From Deltaproteobacteria bacterium (GTDB lineage: Bacteria > Desulfobacterota > Desulfuromonadia > Geobacterales > Geobacteraceae), in the NCBI GenBank assembly GCA_021810985.1, contig JAJZQA010000004.1:1-20301 (forward strand): DNA of 20,301 nt, written 5' to 3'. Both the position numbers and the translations under genes were made by a program. A model generated the notes under the pieces. That model saw only the letters and a list, made by a program, of their open reading frames with translations. It was not told where the DNA came from and did not search any database. Positions 7,602 through 14,989 of the stretch are shown piece by piece (position 1 is the first letter of the stretch; each line of letters opens with the position of its first letter).

Positions 7602-8717
7602 ATGGAGACAAACAGACACATCAGGAAAATTCTCATTTTTTTCGCCCTTGTTGCGATTATTGCCTTCGGCATCACCATGCTGCGGAACGAAAAAACCGCA
7701 ACGTCCGGGAATACACGCTGGATTACCGATATGACCGGGAAAAAGGTCCAGGTTCCCGATCCGCTCACCCGAGTCGCCCTGTTTGGCGGCCCAACGGGAC
7801 AGATCGCCTATATCCTCGGGGCACGCGATCAGATCTGCGCCGTCACCAATACCCTGAAGAACTCCGAACTCGTGCTGGCCTTTGACCCGTCCATCAAAGA
7901 ACTTCCCGGCCCGAGAAGCACCAGCGGACACATCAATGTCGAAGCACTGCTCATCTCCCGGCCACAACTGGTGATCGCCGGCAAACTCGACGGTTCCATC
8001 GTGCGAAAAAAAACCGGCATCCCGGTCGCCTATACGGTCAGCACGATGAATCATGACAGCAACCTGCTTAAAAATGAGATCCGCTTCTATGCTTCGGTCT
8101 TCGGCAAAGAGGCCCGCGGGGAAAAATATATCGCCTACCTGGACAAAACCCTCTCCTTCGTCAAATCACGGACCGCTTCGATCCCCGTCGAGAAGCGGAA
8201 AAAGGTCTTTAACGGCTACGGGCCCAAACACCTGGTAACCCTGGGCGGAGACACCTTCATGCATGAACGCATCACCACCGCGGGCTGCAGCGATGCCACC
8301 TCCGGCGTCAGCACGGCAGGGGTAAAGGAAGGTCTTCACTCCGGACTCTCGGAGATGTCCATGGAAAAGGTCCTCGGCTGGAATCCGGACATCCTGGTGA
8401 TCGATTCGGGAACCGCCGAAGAGGTCTACCGCGATCCAGGCTGGAAAACCGTTACCGCGATCCGGAACCGCCAGGTATTCAAGCAGCCGGTCGGCGTCTT
8501 CATCTGGGATCGGCCCACTGCCGAAGCGGCGGTGCTCTATCCGCTCTGGTTGGCAAAAACAGCCTATCCGGAGCTTTTCGCGGATGTTGACATGGTCAAG
8601 GAAGTAAAGAAGTTTTACGGAGAAATCATGTCCTTCAACCTGAGCGACGCCCAGGCACAGATGATTCTGAACGGCAAATACGGGATCACCTTCGCTGCCG
8701 CGGAAGGAAAAAGGTAA
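7602..8717 (+). CDS. periplasmic binding protein, FecB/BtuF-like, probably membrane-anchored
   Basis: This is the substrate-binding component of the third importer, 371 residues. The N-terminus has a basic head (RHIRK) and a hydrophobic segment ILIFFALVAIIAFGITML (about 10-27) without a lipobox cysteine or a clear AxA cleavage site, so it may stay as a membrane anchor. The mature part begins with ITDMTGKKVQVPDP. It contains GWNPDILVIDSG and a C-terminal lobe with PLWLAKTAYPELF. AAGGAG lies 7 bases before the ATG. The gene is 12 bases after DUF364 and 9 bases before the permease. It is most similar to the 2871-4046 protein in its tail region, suggesting duplication. The ligand is unknown. Confidence 0.9.
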   Translation: METNRHIRKILIFFALVAIIAFGITMLRNEKTATSGNTRWITDMTGKKVQVPDPLTRVALFGGPTGQIAYILGARDQICAVTNTLKNSELVLAFDPSIKELPGPRSTSGHINVEALLISRPQLVIAGKLDGSIVRKKTGIPVAYTVSTMNHDSNLLKNEIRFYASVFGKEARGEKYIAYLDKTLSFVKSRTASIPVEKRKKVFNGYGPKHLVTLGGDTFMHERITTAGCSDATSGVSTAGVKEGLHSGLSEMSMEKVLGWNPDILVIDSGTAEEVYRDPGWKTVTAIRNRQVFKQPVGVFIWDRPTAEAAVLYPLWLAKTAYPELFADVDMVKEVKKFYGEIMSFNLSDAQAQMILNGKYGITFAAAEGKR

Positions 8718-8726
8718 GCACTGCCC

Positions 8727-9761
8727 ATGCCTTTCGCGGAAAATAAAAGCGGCTTCACCACCACCCCGGGCACGTTGATTCTGATCCTGTCGTTTCTCCT
8801 GGTGGCCGTCGCCACCTGCTCCCTGATGCTCGGGCAAATATACATCCCACCCGAAACGATTTTCAAAATTTTCGCGTCCGTGGTCCTGCCGATCAAGCAG
8901 ACCTGGTCCCCGACCCTCGAATCAATCCTTTTCGATGTTCGCGTGCCTCGGCTCCTGGCCGGCATGCTGGTGGGCGCCGGACTGTCCATCTCCGGGGCGG
9001 CCTTCCAGGGGTTGTTCCGCAACCCGCTGGTCTCGCCGCACATTCTCGGCGTCTCTTCCGGCGCCGGGCTCGGCGCGGCCGTGGCGATCCTCTTTTTCGG
9101 CAACATCCTCGCCATTCAGGTCTGTTCCTTCGGCGGCGGCCTGCTCGCGGTGTTCATGACCTATTCACTGAGCCGGGTCTACCGGACCACTCCGGTATTG
9201 ATGCTGGTACTCTCGGGAATCATCGTCGGTTCGCTCTTCTCCGCCGCCACTTCGCTGATCAAGTACATCGCCGACCCGGTGAACGAAATGCCCTCCATCG
9301 TCTTCTGGCTGCTCGGCTCCCTCAACAACGCCTCAAACCGGGATATGGCCGTGGTCGGGCCGATCATCGTCCTCGGCATCAGCGTACTGCTCCTCATTCG
9401 CTGGCGGATCAACCTGCTGGCCATGGGCGAAGAAGATGCCCGGGCCCTCGGTGTCGATACCGGGCGAATCAGGGCCACCGTGATCCTCTGTGCCACCCTG
9501 ATCTCCGCCGCGGCCGTCTCGATCGGCGGCATCATCGGCTGGATCGGTCTGGTGATCCCGCACATCGGCAGGCTTCTCGCCGGACCGGACAACAAGACCC
9601 TACTCCCGGTCACGGTCCTGGTGGGTGCCTCATACCTGGTTGCCGTGGATACCATCGCCAGGACGGCCATGGAAATGGAGATCCCGATCGGCATCCTCAC
9701 CGCCCTGGTGGGTGCGCCCATTTTCGCCTACCTGCTGCGTAAAAACCGGTCGGGGTGGTAA
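8727..9761 (+). CDS. FecCD/BtuC-family ABC transporter permease
   Basis: This is the inner-membrane permease of the third importer, 344 residues. Family blocks are RVPRLLAGMLVGAGLSISG, FRNPLVSPHILGVSSGAGLG, the coupling segment EEDARALGVD, GWIGLVIPHIGRLLAG and MEIPIGILTALVGAPIF near the end. It is flanked by its own binding protein (9 bases upstream) and ATPase (2 bases downstream), giving a complete BCD-type cassette. It shares more wording with the 4723-5742 permease than with the 685-1740 one, for example FRNPLVSP and ILTALxGAP. That agrees with the binding-protein relationship. Confidence 0.94.
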   Translation: MPFAENKSGFTTTPGTLILILSFLLVAVATCSLMLGQIYIPPETIFKIFASVVLPIKQTWSPTLESILFDVRVPRLLAGMLVGAGLSISGAAFQGLFRNPLVSPHILGVSSGAGLGAAVAILFFGNILAIQVCSFGGGLLAVFMTYSLSRVYRTTPVLMLVLSGIIVGSLFSAATSLIKYIADPVNEMPSIVFWLLGSLNNASNRDMAVVGPIIVLGISVLLLIRWRINLLAMGEEDARALGVDTGRIRATVILCATLISAAAVSIGGIIGWIGLVIPHIGRLLAGPDNKTLLPVTVLVGASYLVAVDTIARTAMEMEIPIGILTALVGAPIFAYLLRKNRSGW

Positions 9762-9763
9762 AC

Positions 9764-10597
9764 ATGCGTGCACTTCTATCGGTACAGAACCTGGCCTTCA
9801 GTTATCCCGGCGCCCCGGCCCGCCCCATCTTTCGTGAGGTCTCCTTTTCGGTCAATCCGAGCGACGTCTTCTGTCTGCTGGGCCCCAACGGCACCGGGAA
9901 ATCCACGCTCCTCAAGTGCGTGTCCAATGTCCTTCAGGGCTGGCACGGCACCATCCTGCTCGGCGACAAGGATATCTCCCACCTGCGACCGGCCGAAGTG
10001 GCCAAGGGGGTTGCCTATGTCCCGCAGAACCAGGTGTCTGCCTTTCCCTTCCTCGTTCATGACATCGTGGTAATGGGCCGGGCGCCTCATCTCAACGTGT
10101 TCTCCTCGCCAACCCGGCGGGACCGGGAGATTGCCCGCACGGCCATGGAAACGGTCGGCATTCTTCACCTTGCCGAGCGCCCTTGCACCATGCTCAGCGG
10201 CGGAGAGTGGCAGCTCACCCTCATTGCGCGGGCTCTGGCCCAGGAACCGAGGGTCCTGGTCCTGGACGAGCCCACCTCCCACCTCGACATGGGCAATCAG
10301 GTGCGGATCCTCCGGGTGATCCGCTCCCTGGCCGAAAAGGGTCTCGGTATCGTCATGGCCTCCCATTTCCCCGATCACGCCTTCGTCGCTGCCACGGAAG
10401 CGGCGATCCTCGACGACGGCCGCATGATCCGCAAAGGGCAGCCGGATGAGGTCATCACCGCGGAAAACCTGGGGAAGGCCTACGGCATCGAGGTTAAGGT
10501 GCTGCAGGTGGGTGAAGGGGTGAACCGCAAGGCCTGTTTTCCCTCACTGAAAGATTTCACTGCCGCTCCCGATTCTAGTTCCTCAAACCCGGAATAA
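9764..10597 (+). CDS. ABC transporter ATP-binding protein, FecE/BtuD type
   Basis: This is the ATPase of the third importer, 277 residues from the ATG at 9764. GGGGTGG upstream gives a normal spacing there; an in-frame GTG at 9755 would overlap the permease. Motifs are Walker A GPNGTGKST (40-48), Q-loop YVPQNQ, Walker B VLVLDEP (164-170) and the switch histidine in ASHFPDH (His201). The signature is LSGGEWQ (144-150), with Trp where Arg, Gln or Lys is normally found. The H-loop SHFPDH also differs from the TLHDP of the two minus-strand ATPases, so this subunit belongs to a different branch. The C-terminal tail is Ser/Asn-rich and unremarkable. Confidence 0.92.
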   Translation: MRALLSVQNLAFSYPGAPARPIFREVSFSVNPSDVFCLLGPNGTGKSTLLKCVSNVLQGWHGTILLGDKDISHLRPAEVAKGVAYVPQNQVSAFPFLVHDIVVMGRAPHLNVFSSPTRRDREIARTAMETVGILHLAERPCTMLSGGEWQLTLIARALAQEPRVLVLDEPTSHLDMGNQVRILRVIRSLAEKGLGIVMASHFPDHAFVAATEAAILDDGRMIRKGQPDEVITAENLGKAYGIEVKVLQVGEGVNRKACFPSLKDFTAAPDSSSSNPE

Positions 10598-10620
10598 AAT
10601 AGTTACATTTTTTACTATTT
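10597..10620 (+). promoter_or_regulatory. AT-rich hairpin between ATPase and exported tetrapyrrole-methylase gene
   Basis: AAATAGT (10597-10603) and ACTATTT (10614-10620) are complementary around a 10-base T-rich loop. The stem is weak and no G/C-rich base is present, so it is not a standard terminator. It could lower read-through or mark mRNA processing before the next gene, which has its own strong AAGGAG site. Confidence 0.3.
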
Positions 10621-10662
10621 CAGACTGTAGCACCTGTCTTTCGTGAAAAGGAGATTCTCCCT

Positions 10663-12465
10663 ATGAAATGCCGTCCCGGAATTGCGTTCACCGTACTACT
10701 TATCACACTGATTGCAGCTCCCGCCTCTTCTCCGGCACTGACCATCGGCGGCGCGGTCCGGCAGCCGCTCAACCTTGGAAATGAAGACCTGGCACGTTTC
10801 GACAGCGTGACGGTTCGGCTCAACGACCTGACCCGTGACAAACAGTTCCAGGGCGTTTTCATGTACCGGGGCGTGCCGCTGCGGGAGCTATTGGAACTGG
10901 CTACAGTAGCAAAGGACGGCCCTGGCTTCGGGAAGTCCACGGACCTGGCGCTCGTGGTTCGGAACCGGGAGGGGAAGAGAACCGTTCTCTCTTGGGGAGA
11001 GGTGTTCTACAAAAATCCGTCGAATGTGGTAATCGCCTATGCCGCCACCCCGGTGATTCCCCACCACGAAGACAGCTGCATAAAGTGCCATCCGGCAAGT
11101 CTTTACCAGCCGGTCCTCGACGAACTCAAGCGAACGATAACATATCCGAAACTGGTCCTTTCCAATGATTTCTACTCGGATCGCTGCCTGGAAGGCATCG
11201 TCAGTATCGAGGTGGTTGACATCAAAGCAGACGATACGATAAAGAAACTCGCAGCCACCACTAAGGACAGCTTCACCATCACGGATGTCGCAGGGAAAAA
11301 GGTAAAGTTTTCTTCCCTGTCAGGCTTTTCCACAACCTCAGTGACATACAAGGAATTTGGCGACGGCCGGGGCTTCCACGGGGTCAGGCACTACAGCGGG
11401 GCCCCTTTTCGCGATATTCTGCACAAAGTCGACGGCCTTCAGGAACTTGACAAGATTCTGCTGCTCACCTCGAAAGACGGCTACCGCTCCGCTTTTTCCT
11501 TCGGGGAAGTATTCCTGGACCCACTCGGAGAACGACTCATCATTGCCGAATTAAAGGGGGCTTCTCCCGGGGAAAAGAACTTCACCCTTGTGCCCCCGGA
11601 TGACCTGGCCGCCGACCGGATGCTCAAAACCATCGACACGATCGAAATACTTTCCCTGAAGGAAGAGCCGAAGGTCTATGTCATCAGTATCGGCTGCGCA
11701 GACCCGAACCTGATAACCCTGGAAGCGATTTCCGCCATAGGCAAGGCTGATGCCTTTATCGCCTCGAAGGAAACCATGGATAAGTTTGCCCGCTACCTGG
11801 CAGGGAAACCGCTCCTCTTCGATCCGATGGATAATTTCGAGCCGCGGTTCCGCAAAAAACATCCCGAGCTTTCCCCGGCGGAATTAAAAAAGAAACTGGA
11901 AGCGCAGCGCGCCGCCGACATGAAAAAGATCCGCGACGCCCTGGCCGCCGGCAAGAGCATCGCCCTGCTCGATCACGGCGATCCGACTGTCTATGGTGGC
12001 TGGCAGCACTGGATCGAGCCGGAAGTGGCAGGCCGTTTCGAGGTGGTAACCGGGATCAGCGCGTATAATGCCGCCAATGCCCTGTTTGCAAACCAGAAAG
12101 TATTCTCGGGTATCAGCTCCTTTGACAAGGGGACACAGAACAATCTGCTCTGCAACAAGGGCTCGGCAATCATCAGCGCGCCCTACAGCCTTGCGGCGAA
12201 TGAAGGTTTACTGAAAGCGATCGCGGAAAGCGGTGACACCCTGGCCATTTTCATGGGTCTCTCAGACATAGGTATTCTCGAGCCGCTGCTGAAAAAGTAC
12301 TATCCGCCGGAGTCTCCGGTTGCCATAGCGTATAAGGCAGGCTCCGCGAAGGAAGCGCGCCTCGTCAGAACCACTCTCGGAGAGCTCCGCAGGGTTGTGG
12401 AAGCAAATAACGAAAAACAGGCCGGTATGATCTACCTGGGTAACTGTCTGGGAGGCAAACAATGA
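10663..12465 (+). CDS. exported haem-c protein: two molybdopterin-oxidoreductase-like domains plus tetrapyrrole methylase domain
   Basis: A 600-residue multidomain protein. Residues 1-25 form a clear signal peptide (KCRPG, then a hydrophobic run ending SSPA), so the mature protein should be periplasmic. About 27-186 and 201-331 are two repeats resembling the sulfite-oxidase/oxidoreductase molybdopterin-binding fold (YRGVPLRELL and YSGAPFRDIL; VLSWGEVF and AFSFGEVF). The first repeat carries a CIKCH haem-c motif at 139-143. About 337-595 matches the corrin/porphyrin methylase family of cobalamin and sirohaem synthesis: VISIGCADPNLITLEA, DHGDPTVYGG (437-446), VVTGISAYNAANAL (461-474), IFMGLSDIG and PVAIAYKAGS. 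These enzymes normally need cytoplasmic SAM, so a periplasmic copy is odd. It may bind a tetrapyrrole rather than methylate it. AAGGAG precedes the ATG, and the stop overlaps the next gene. Confidence 0.85.
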   Translation: MKCRPGIAFTVLLITLIAAPASSPALTIGGAVRQPLNLGNEDLARFDSVTVRLNDLTRDKQFQGVFMYRGVPLRELLELATVAKDGPGFGKSTDLALVVRNREGKRTVLSWGEVFYKNPSNVVIAYAATPVIPHHEDSCIKCHPASLYQPVLDELKRTITYPKLVLSNDFYSDRCLEGIVSIEVVDIKADDTIKKLAATTKDSFTITDVAGKKVKFSSLSGFSTTSVTYKEFGDGRGFHGVRHYSGAPFRDILHKVDGLQELDKILLLTSKDGYRSAFSFGEVFLDPLGERLIIAELKGASPGEKNFTLVPPDDLAADRMLKTIDTIEILSLKEEPKVYVISIGCADPNLITLEAISAIGKADAFIASKETMDKFARYLAGKPLLFDPMDNFEPRFRKKHPELSPAELKKKLEAQRAADMKKIRDALAAGKSIALLDHGDPTVYGGWQHWIEPEVAGRFEVVTGISAYNAANALFANQKVFSGISSFDKGTQNNLLCNKGSAIISAPYSLAANEGLLKAIAESGDTLAIFMGLSDIGILEPLLKKYYPPESPVAIAYKAGSAKEARLVRTTLGELRRVVEANNEKQAGMIYLGNCLGGKQ

Positions 12466-13151
12466 TCTGGTCATGCCCCCGGCTTTCCGGGACTCTTCTG
12501 CCCCTGATGCTCCTCGCAGCCCTTGCCGGGTGCGAACACCACCCTGCGCGAAACCATAATCCGGCAGCAGCGGTCTTCGATCTGAATCTCCTCGAAAAAC
12601 GGATCAACAGTTATCAACCCGATCCGCAGTATATTGACGATGTCTTTGTTCTGGTGACGGTACGGGAAGGTTTACAGGGAGGGCGGGAGAGGAATGGCGG
12701 CATCGGTGCCTGCCTGGTCAGAAAAGCGACCGGAGAAATCGTGGAACGGGGCCATAATAGTCAATACGAGCCCTACTTTCGCAGCGACCTCCACGCGGAG
12801 ATGGACCTGCTGAACCGCTACGAGGAACGGGTGCGAAAAACCAGATCACGGGATCCGAAAGACCCGACCTACCGCAACCCGCGCAACATGGAGGGGCTGG
12901 TTCTCTACACCTCGGTTGAACCCTGCCCCATGTGCCTCGGCCGCATCATCAACGCCGGCGTAAAAGAAGTCTACTATGCCGCGCCCGATCTCAACGGCGG
13001 CATGGCCAGGAGATTCCAGGACCTGCCGCCATCGTGGAAAGCCATGGCCCGGGGTATGGTCATCGCCCCGGCACGCTGTTCGCCGGAACTGCAAGAAATT
13101 GCCCGGGACCTGTTCCGACCCATGTTCAACCAGGGTCACTCGCACTTTTAA
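12462..13151 (+). CDS. exported lipoprotein with cytidine/guanine-deaminase-like zinc domain
   Basis: A 229-residue protein. The N-terminus is a lipoprotein signal with lipobox LAGC (Cys24, then Glu at +2, not the Asp inner-membrane retention signal). The rest has the two zinc-site motifs of the nucleoside/nucleobase deaminase superfamily: HAE (111-113, in SDLHAEMDLLN) and PCPMC (154-158, in SVEPCPMCLGRI), with the family-typical VYYAAPD strand after. All catalytic residues are present, so activity is plausible. Deaminases of this type are normally cytoplasmic, which makes the lipid-anchored form unusual. The ATG overlaps the upstream stop as ATGA and its ribosome site GGAGG lies inside the upstream gene, so the two exported proteins are made together. 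The substrate is unknown. Nucleobases, pterins or the purine base of a cobamide are guesses. Confidence 0.85.
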   Translation: MIWSCPRLSGTLLPLMLLAALAGCEHHPARNHNPAAAVFDLNLLEKRINSYQPDPQYIDDVFVLVTVREGLQGGRERNGGIGACLVRKATGEIVERGHNSQYEPYFRSDLHAEMDLLNRYEERVRKTRSRDPKDPTYRNPRNMEGLVLYTSVEPCPMCLGRIINAGVKEVYYAAPDLNGGMARRFQDLPPSWKAMARGMVIAPARCSPELQEIARDLFRPMFNQGHSHF

Positions 13152-13443
13152 AGAGATCGGCCTCTCAGCGATAGGCCTTCAAACTAGGGAGGGTTTAAAA
13201 CCCGCCCTTGATCCTACTGCTTTTTGTCACCGGTGGAAACCTCACACCTTCATTATTCCTCTCATGAAAGTAATGAAGAGCTGTCCTGGATTTCTGTTGA
13301 CAACAAGAGTTTACATGCAAAAATTAGTGCAACAAAAACCACTTTCCCATCGACGGCGGCTGTAGAAGTTGGTCTTGGCAAAACTGCCGGAAAGCTACCA
13401 TCAGTCGTCAACAGCTGAAGGTGGGAATTTAAGGATTAAAAAT
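13152..13443. other. intergenic gap before cobO with two palindromes
   Basis: This 292-base gap separates the exported deaminase from the corrinoid adenosyltransferase gene. It holds a short hairpin GGCCT/AGGCC (13159-13177) and a larger palindrome (separate entry). A TTGACA occurs near 13300, but the hexamer 17 bases on (AAAATT) is a poor -10. A cobalamin riboswitch was looked for and not found. I see no gene here. Confidence 0.4.
13186..13208. repeat. intergenic palindrome AGGGAGGGTTTAAAACCCGCCCT-type
   Basis: The arms AGGG-A-GGGTTT and AAACCC-G-CCCT pair over 10 of 11 positions, with one mismatch (13190/13204). TCAA (13179-13182) and TTGA (13208-13211) extend the symmetry after a short asymmetric bulge. 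A five-T run starts 12 bases later, too far for a classic terminator. It may be a weak terminator for the plus-strand transporter operon or a dispersed intergenic repeat. Confidence 0.5.
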
Positions 13444-14025
13444 ATGAGCAAGCGAGGCACGCTGCCCGACAAAATCGACCACTTCGAACCGAAGGAGCGC
13501 AGGGGACTGATTGTGGTCATCACCGGCAACGGCAAGGGAAAGACCACGTCCGCACTGGGAATGGCGCTACGCGCCTGCGGCCACGGTCTCCGGGTATGCA
13601 TTATCCAGTTCATGAAGGGCGACCTCTATGCCGGGGAATGGGACGGCATAAAGAAAATCGACTGTGCCATCGAACTGCATGCCACCGGCAAGGGCTTCTG
13701 CGGCATCCAGGGCAACCCATACCCGTGGGAGGAACACCGGGCCAACGCCCAAGACGCCGTTGACCTGGTCCACGAGAAAATCGCCGCCGGCTGCCATGAC
13801 CTTATCATCCTCGACGAGATCAACAACGCCCTGAAACTGAAGCTGGTGGACCTTGGACAGGTCCTGGATATCCTGCGCAACAAGCCGCCGCTCCTGCACC
13901 TCATTCTCACCGGCCGCGACGCCCACCCCGAGGTAATCGAACGTGCCGACACGGTCAGCGAAATACACGAGATCAAGCACGCCTACCGCGAAGGGATTGA
14001 GCCCCAGCCGGGAATCGACTACTGA
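13444..14025 (+). CDS. cobO: corrinoid adenosyltransferase, BtuR/CobO/CobP type
   Basis: This enzyme transfers the 5'-deoxyadenosyl group of ATP to reduced cob(I)alamin or cobyrinate a,c-diamide, giving the coenzyme form of B12. It acts both in synthesis and in salvage of imported corrinoids. The 193 residues have the family's unusual P-loop GNGKGKTTSALG (28-39), then VCIIQFMKGD, the LIILDEINNAL block (the Walker B-like site) and the C-terminal HAYREGIEPQPGIDY. I use the ATG at 13444 with AAGGA upstream; a frame extension to 13369 has no family similarity. It follows the exported deaminase by 292 bases on the same strand and is the best evidence that the cluster concerns corrinoids. Confidence 0.93.
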   Translation: MSKRGTLPDKIDHFEPKERRGLIVVITGNGKGKTTSALGMALRACGHGLRVCIIQFMKGDLYAGEWDGIKKIDCAIELHATGKGFCGIQGNPYPWEEHRANAQDAVDLVHEKIAAGCHDLIILDEINNALKLKLVDLGQVLDILRNKPPLLHLILTGRDAHPEVIERADTVSEIHEIKHAYREGIEPQPGIDY

Positions 14026-14067
14026 GCCCGGACCCAATTGACAAATAGAACACTTCCCGCTTTTTCT

Positions 14068-14655
14068 TCAAACCATTTCTGCTATTTCCCGCCAGCGAAA
14101 ACAATCCACCGTGTGATCATTCACCATGCCGACCGCCTGCATATGGGCGTAACAGATGGTGCTGCCGACGAAACGGAAGCCGCGCTTTTTAAGGTCACGG
14201 CTCATGGCATCGGAGACCGATGTGCTGGCCGGAACCTCACCGATGGTTTTCCAGGCATTACGAATCGGCGTGCCGTCCACGAAGCGCCACTGGTAGGCGT
14301 CAAACGAGCCGAACTCCTGCTGCACCGCCAGGAAGGCGCGGGCATTGGTTATCGTCGACTCCACCTTCAAACGGTTGCGGACAATGCCGGGGTTTGCCAG
14401 CAATACCGCCACTTTTACCGCATCGAAACGGGCCACAGCCTCGGGGTCGAAGCCGGCAAAGGCGTCGCGATAACCGGAGCGCTTGCGCAGGATGGTGAGC
14501 CAGGTAAGCCCTGCCTGAGCCCCTTCCAGGGTCAGAAATTCGAACAGGAGTTTGTCGTCGTGCACCGGGACACCCCATTCGTTGTCGTGGTACGCCCGAT
14601 AGAGAGGGTCGTCGCCGACCCAGGCGCAGCGGGTAAGTGTTGCACTACTTTCCAT
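14068..14655 (-). CDS. tag: DNA-3-methyladenine glycosylase I
   Basis: This is a base-excision repair enzyme that removes 3-methyladenine from alkylated DNA. The 195 residues match the Tag family closely: RCAWVGDDPLYRAYHDNEWG at the N-terminus, FLTLEGAQAGLTWLTIL, and a C-terminal HTVDCFR. The zinc-binding residues of the family are visible as Cys10, His23, His181 and Cys185, with the same spacing as in E. coli Tag. AGGAG precedes the ATG by about 6 bases. It is convergent with cobO, 42 bases apart, with no obvious terminator between. It is an ordinary housekeeping gene and probably marks the edge of the transport block. Confidence 0.95.
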   Translation of the reverse strand: MESSATLTRCAWVGDDPLYRAYHDNEWGVPVHDDKLLFEFLTLEGAQAGLTWLTILRKRSGYRDAFAGFDPEAVARFDAVKVAVLLANPGIVRNRLKVESTITNARAFLAVQQEFGSFDAYQWRFVDGTPIRNAWKTIGEVPASTSVSDAMSRDLKKRGFRFVGSTICYAHMQAVGMVNDHTVDCFRWREIAEMV

Positions 14656-14676
14656 TTAAGCTCCTGTTAATTACAT

Positions 14677-14712
14677 AGACCTGCCAGTTAGGTTTCATTA
14701 CCTGGCAGGTCT
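14677..14712. repeat. REP-like palindrome, copy 2
   Basis: AGACCTGCCAG (14677-14687) and CTGGCAGGTCT (14702-14712) are perfect 11-base complements around a 14-base loop. The right arm is identical to that of copy 1 and the left arm differs by one base. It lies between the tautomerase gene and tag, both on the minus strand. No T-run suited to a terminator follows. Confidence 0.75.
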
Positions 14713-14741
14713 GATCTTTAGCCCATGCCCCTCAGCCTTCA

Positions 14742-14969
14742 TCAACTTTTTGCCTTTCCGGATGCCAGGGCTTTCACATCTTCGGTCGACAAGGGTTTCC
14801 CGCCAATGCCCCAGTCGCCACTTTTCACTTCTTCCACGATGCACATTGTCACATGACGCATATTCTCCCCTTCGATAGAAACCATGGCGTCAGTCAGTTT
14901 TTCCACTATTTCCTTCTTTTGTTCCGGCGTAAACACACCCTCGATGACTTTAACCTCGATCAGCGGCAT
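14742..14969 (-). CDS. 4-oxalocrotonate tautomerase family protein
   Basis: This is a small 75-residue tautomerase. After removal of the initiator Met, the exposed Pro1 acts as the general base that moves protons between keto and enol forms. The sequence MPLIEVKVIEGVFTPEQKKE is typical of the family, which usually has 60-80 residues and forms hexamers. I choose the ATG at 14969, preceded by GGAGG with 7 bases spacing. A longer frame to 15071 would bury the catalytic proline and has no family support. The residues GDWGIGGKPLS near the C-terminus are also family-like. It is on the same strand as tag but separated from it by a REP-like palindrome. The physiological substrate is unknown. Confidence 0.9.
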   Translation of the reverse strand: MPLIEVKVIEGVFTPEQKKEIVEKLTDAMVSIEGENMRHVTMCIVEEVKSGDWGIGGKPLSTEDVKALASGKAKS

Positions 14970-14989
14970 TTGCGCACCTCCTTTTGTTT

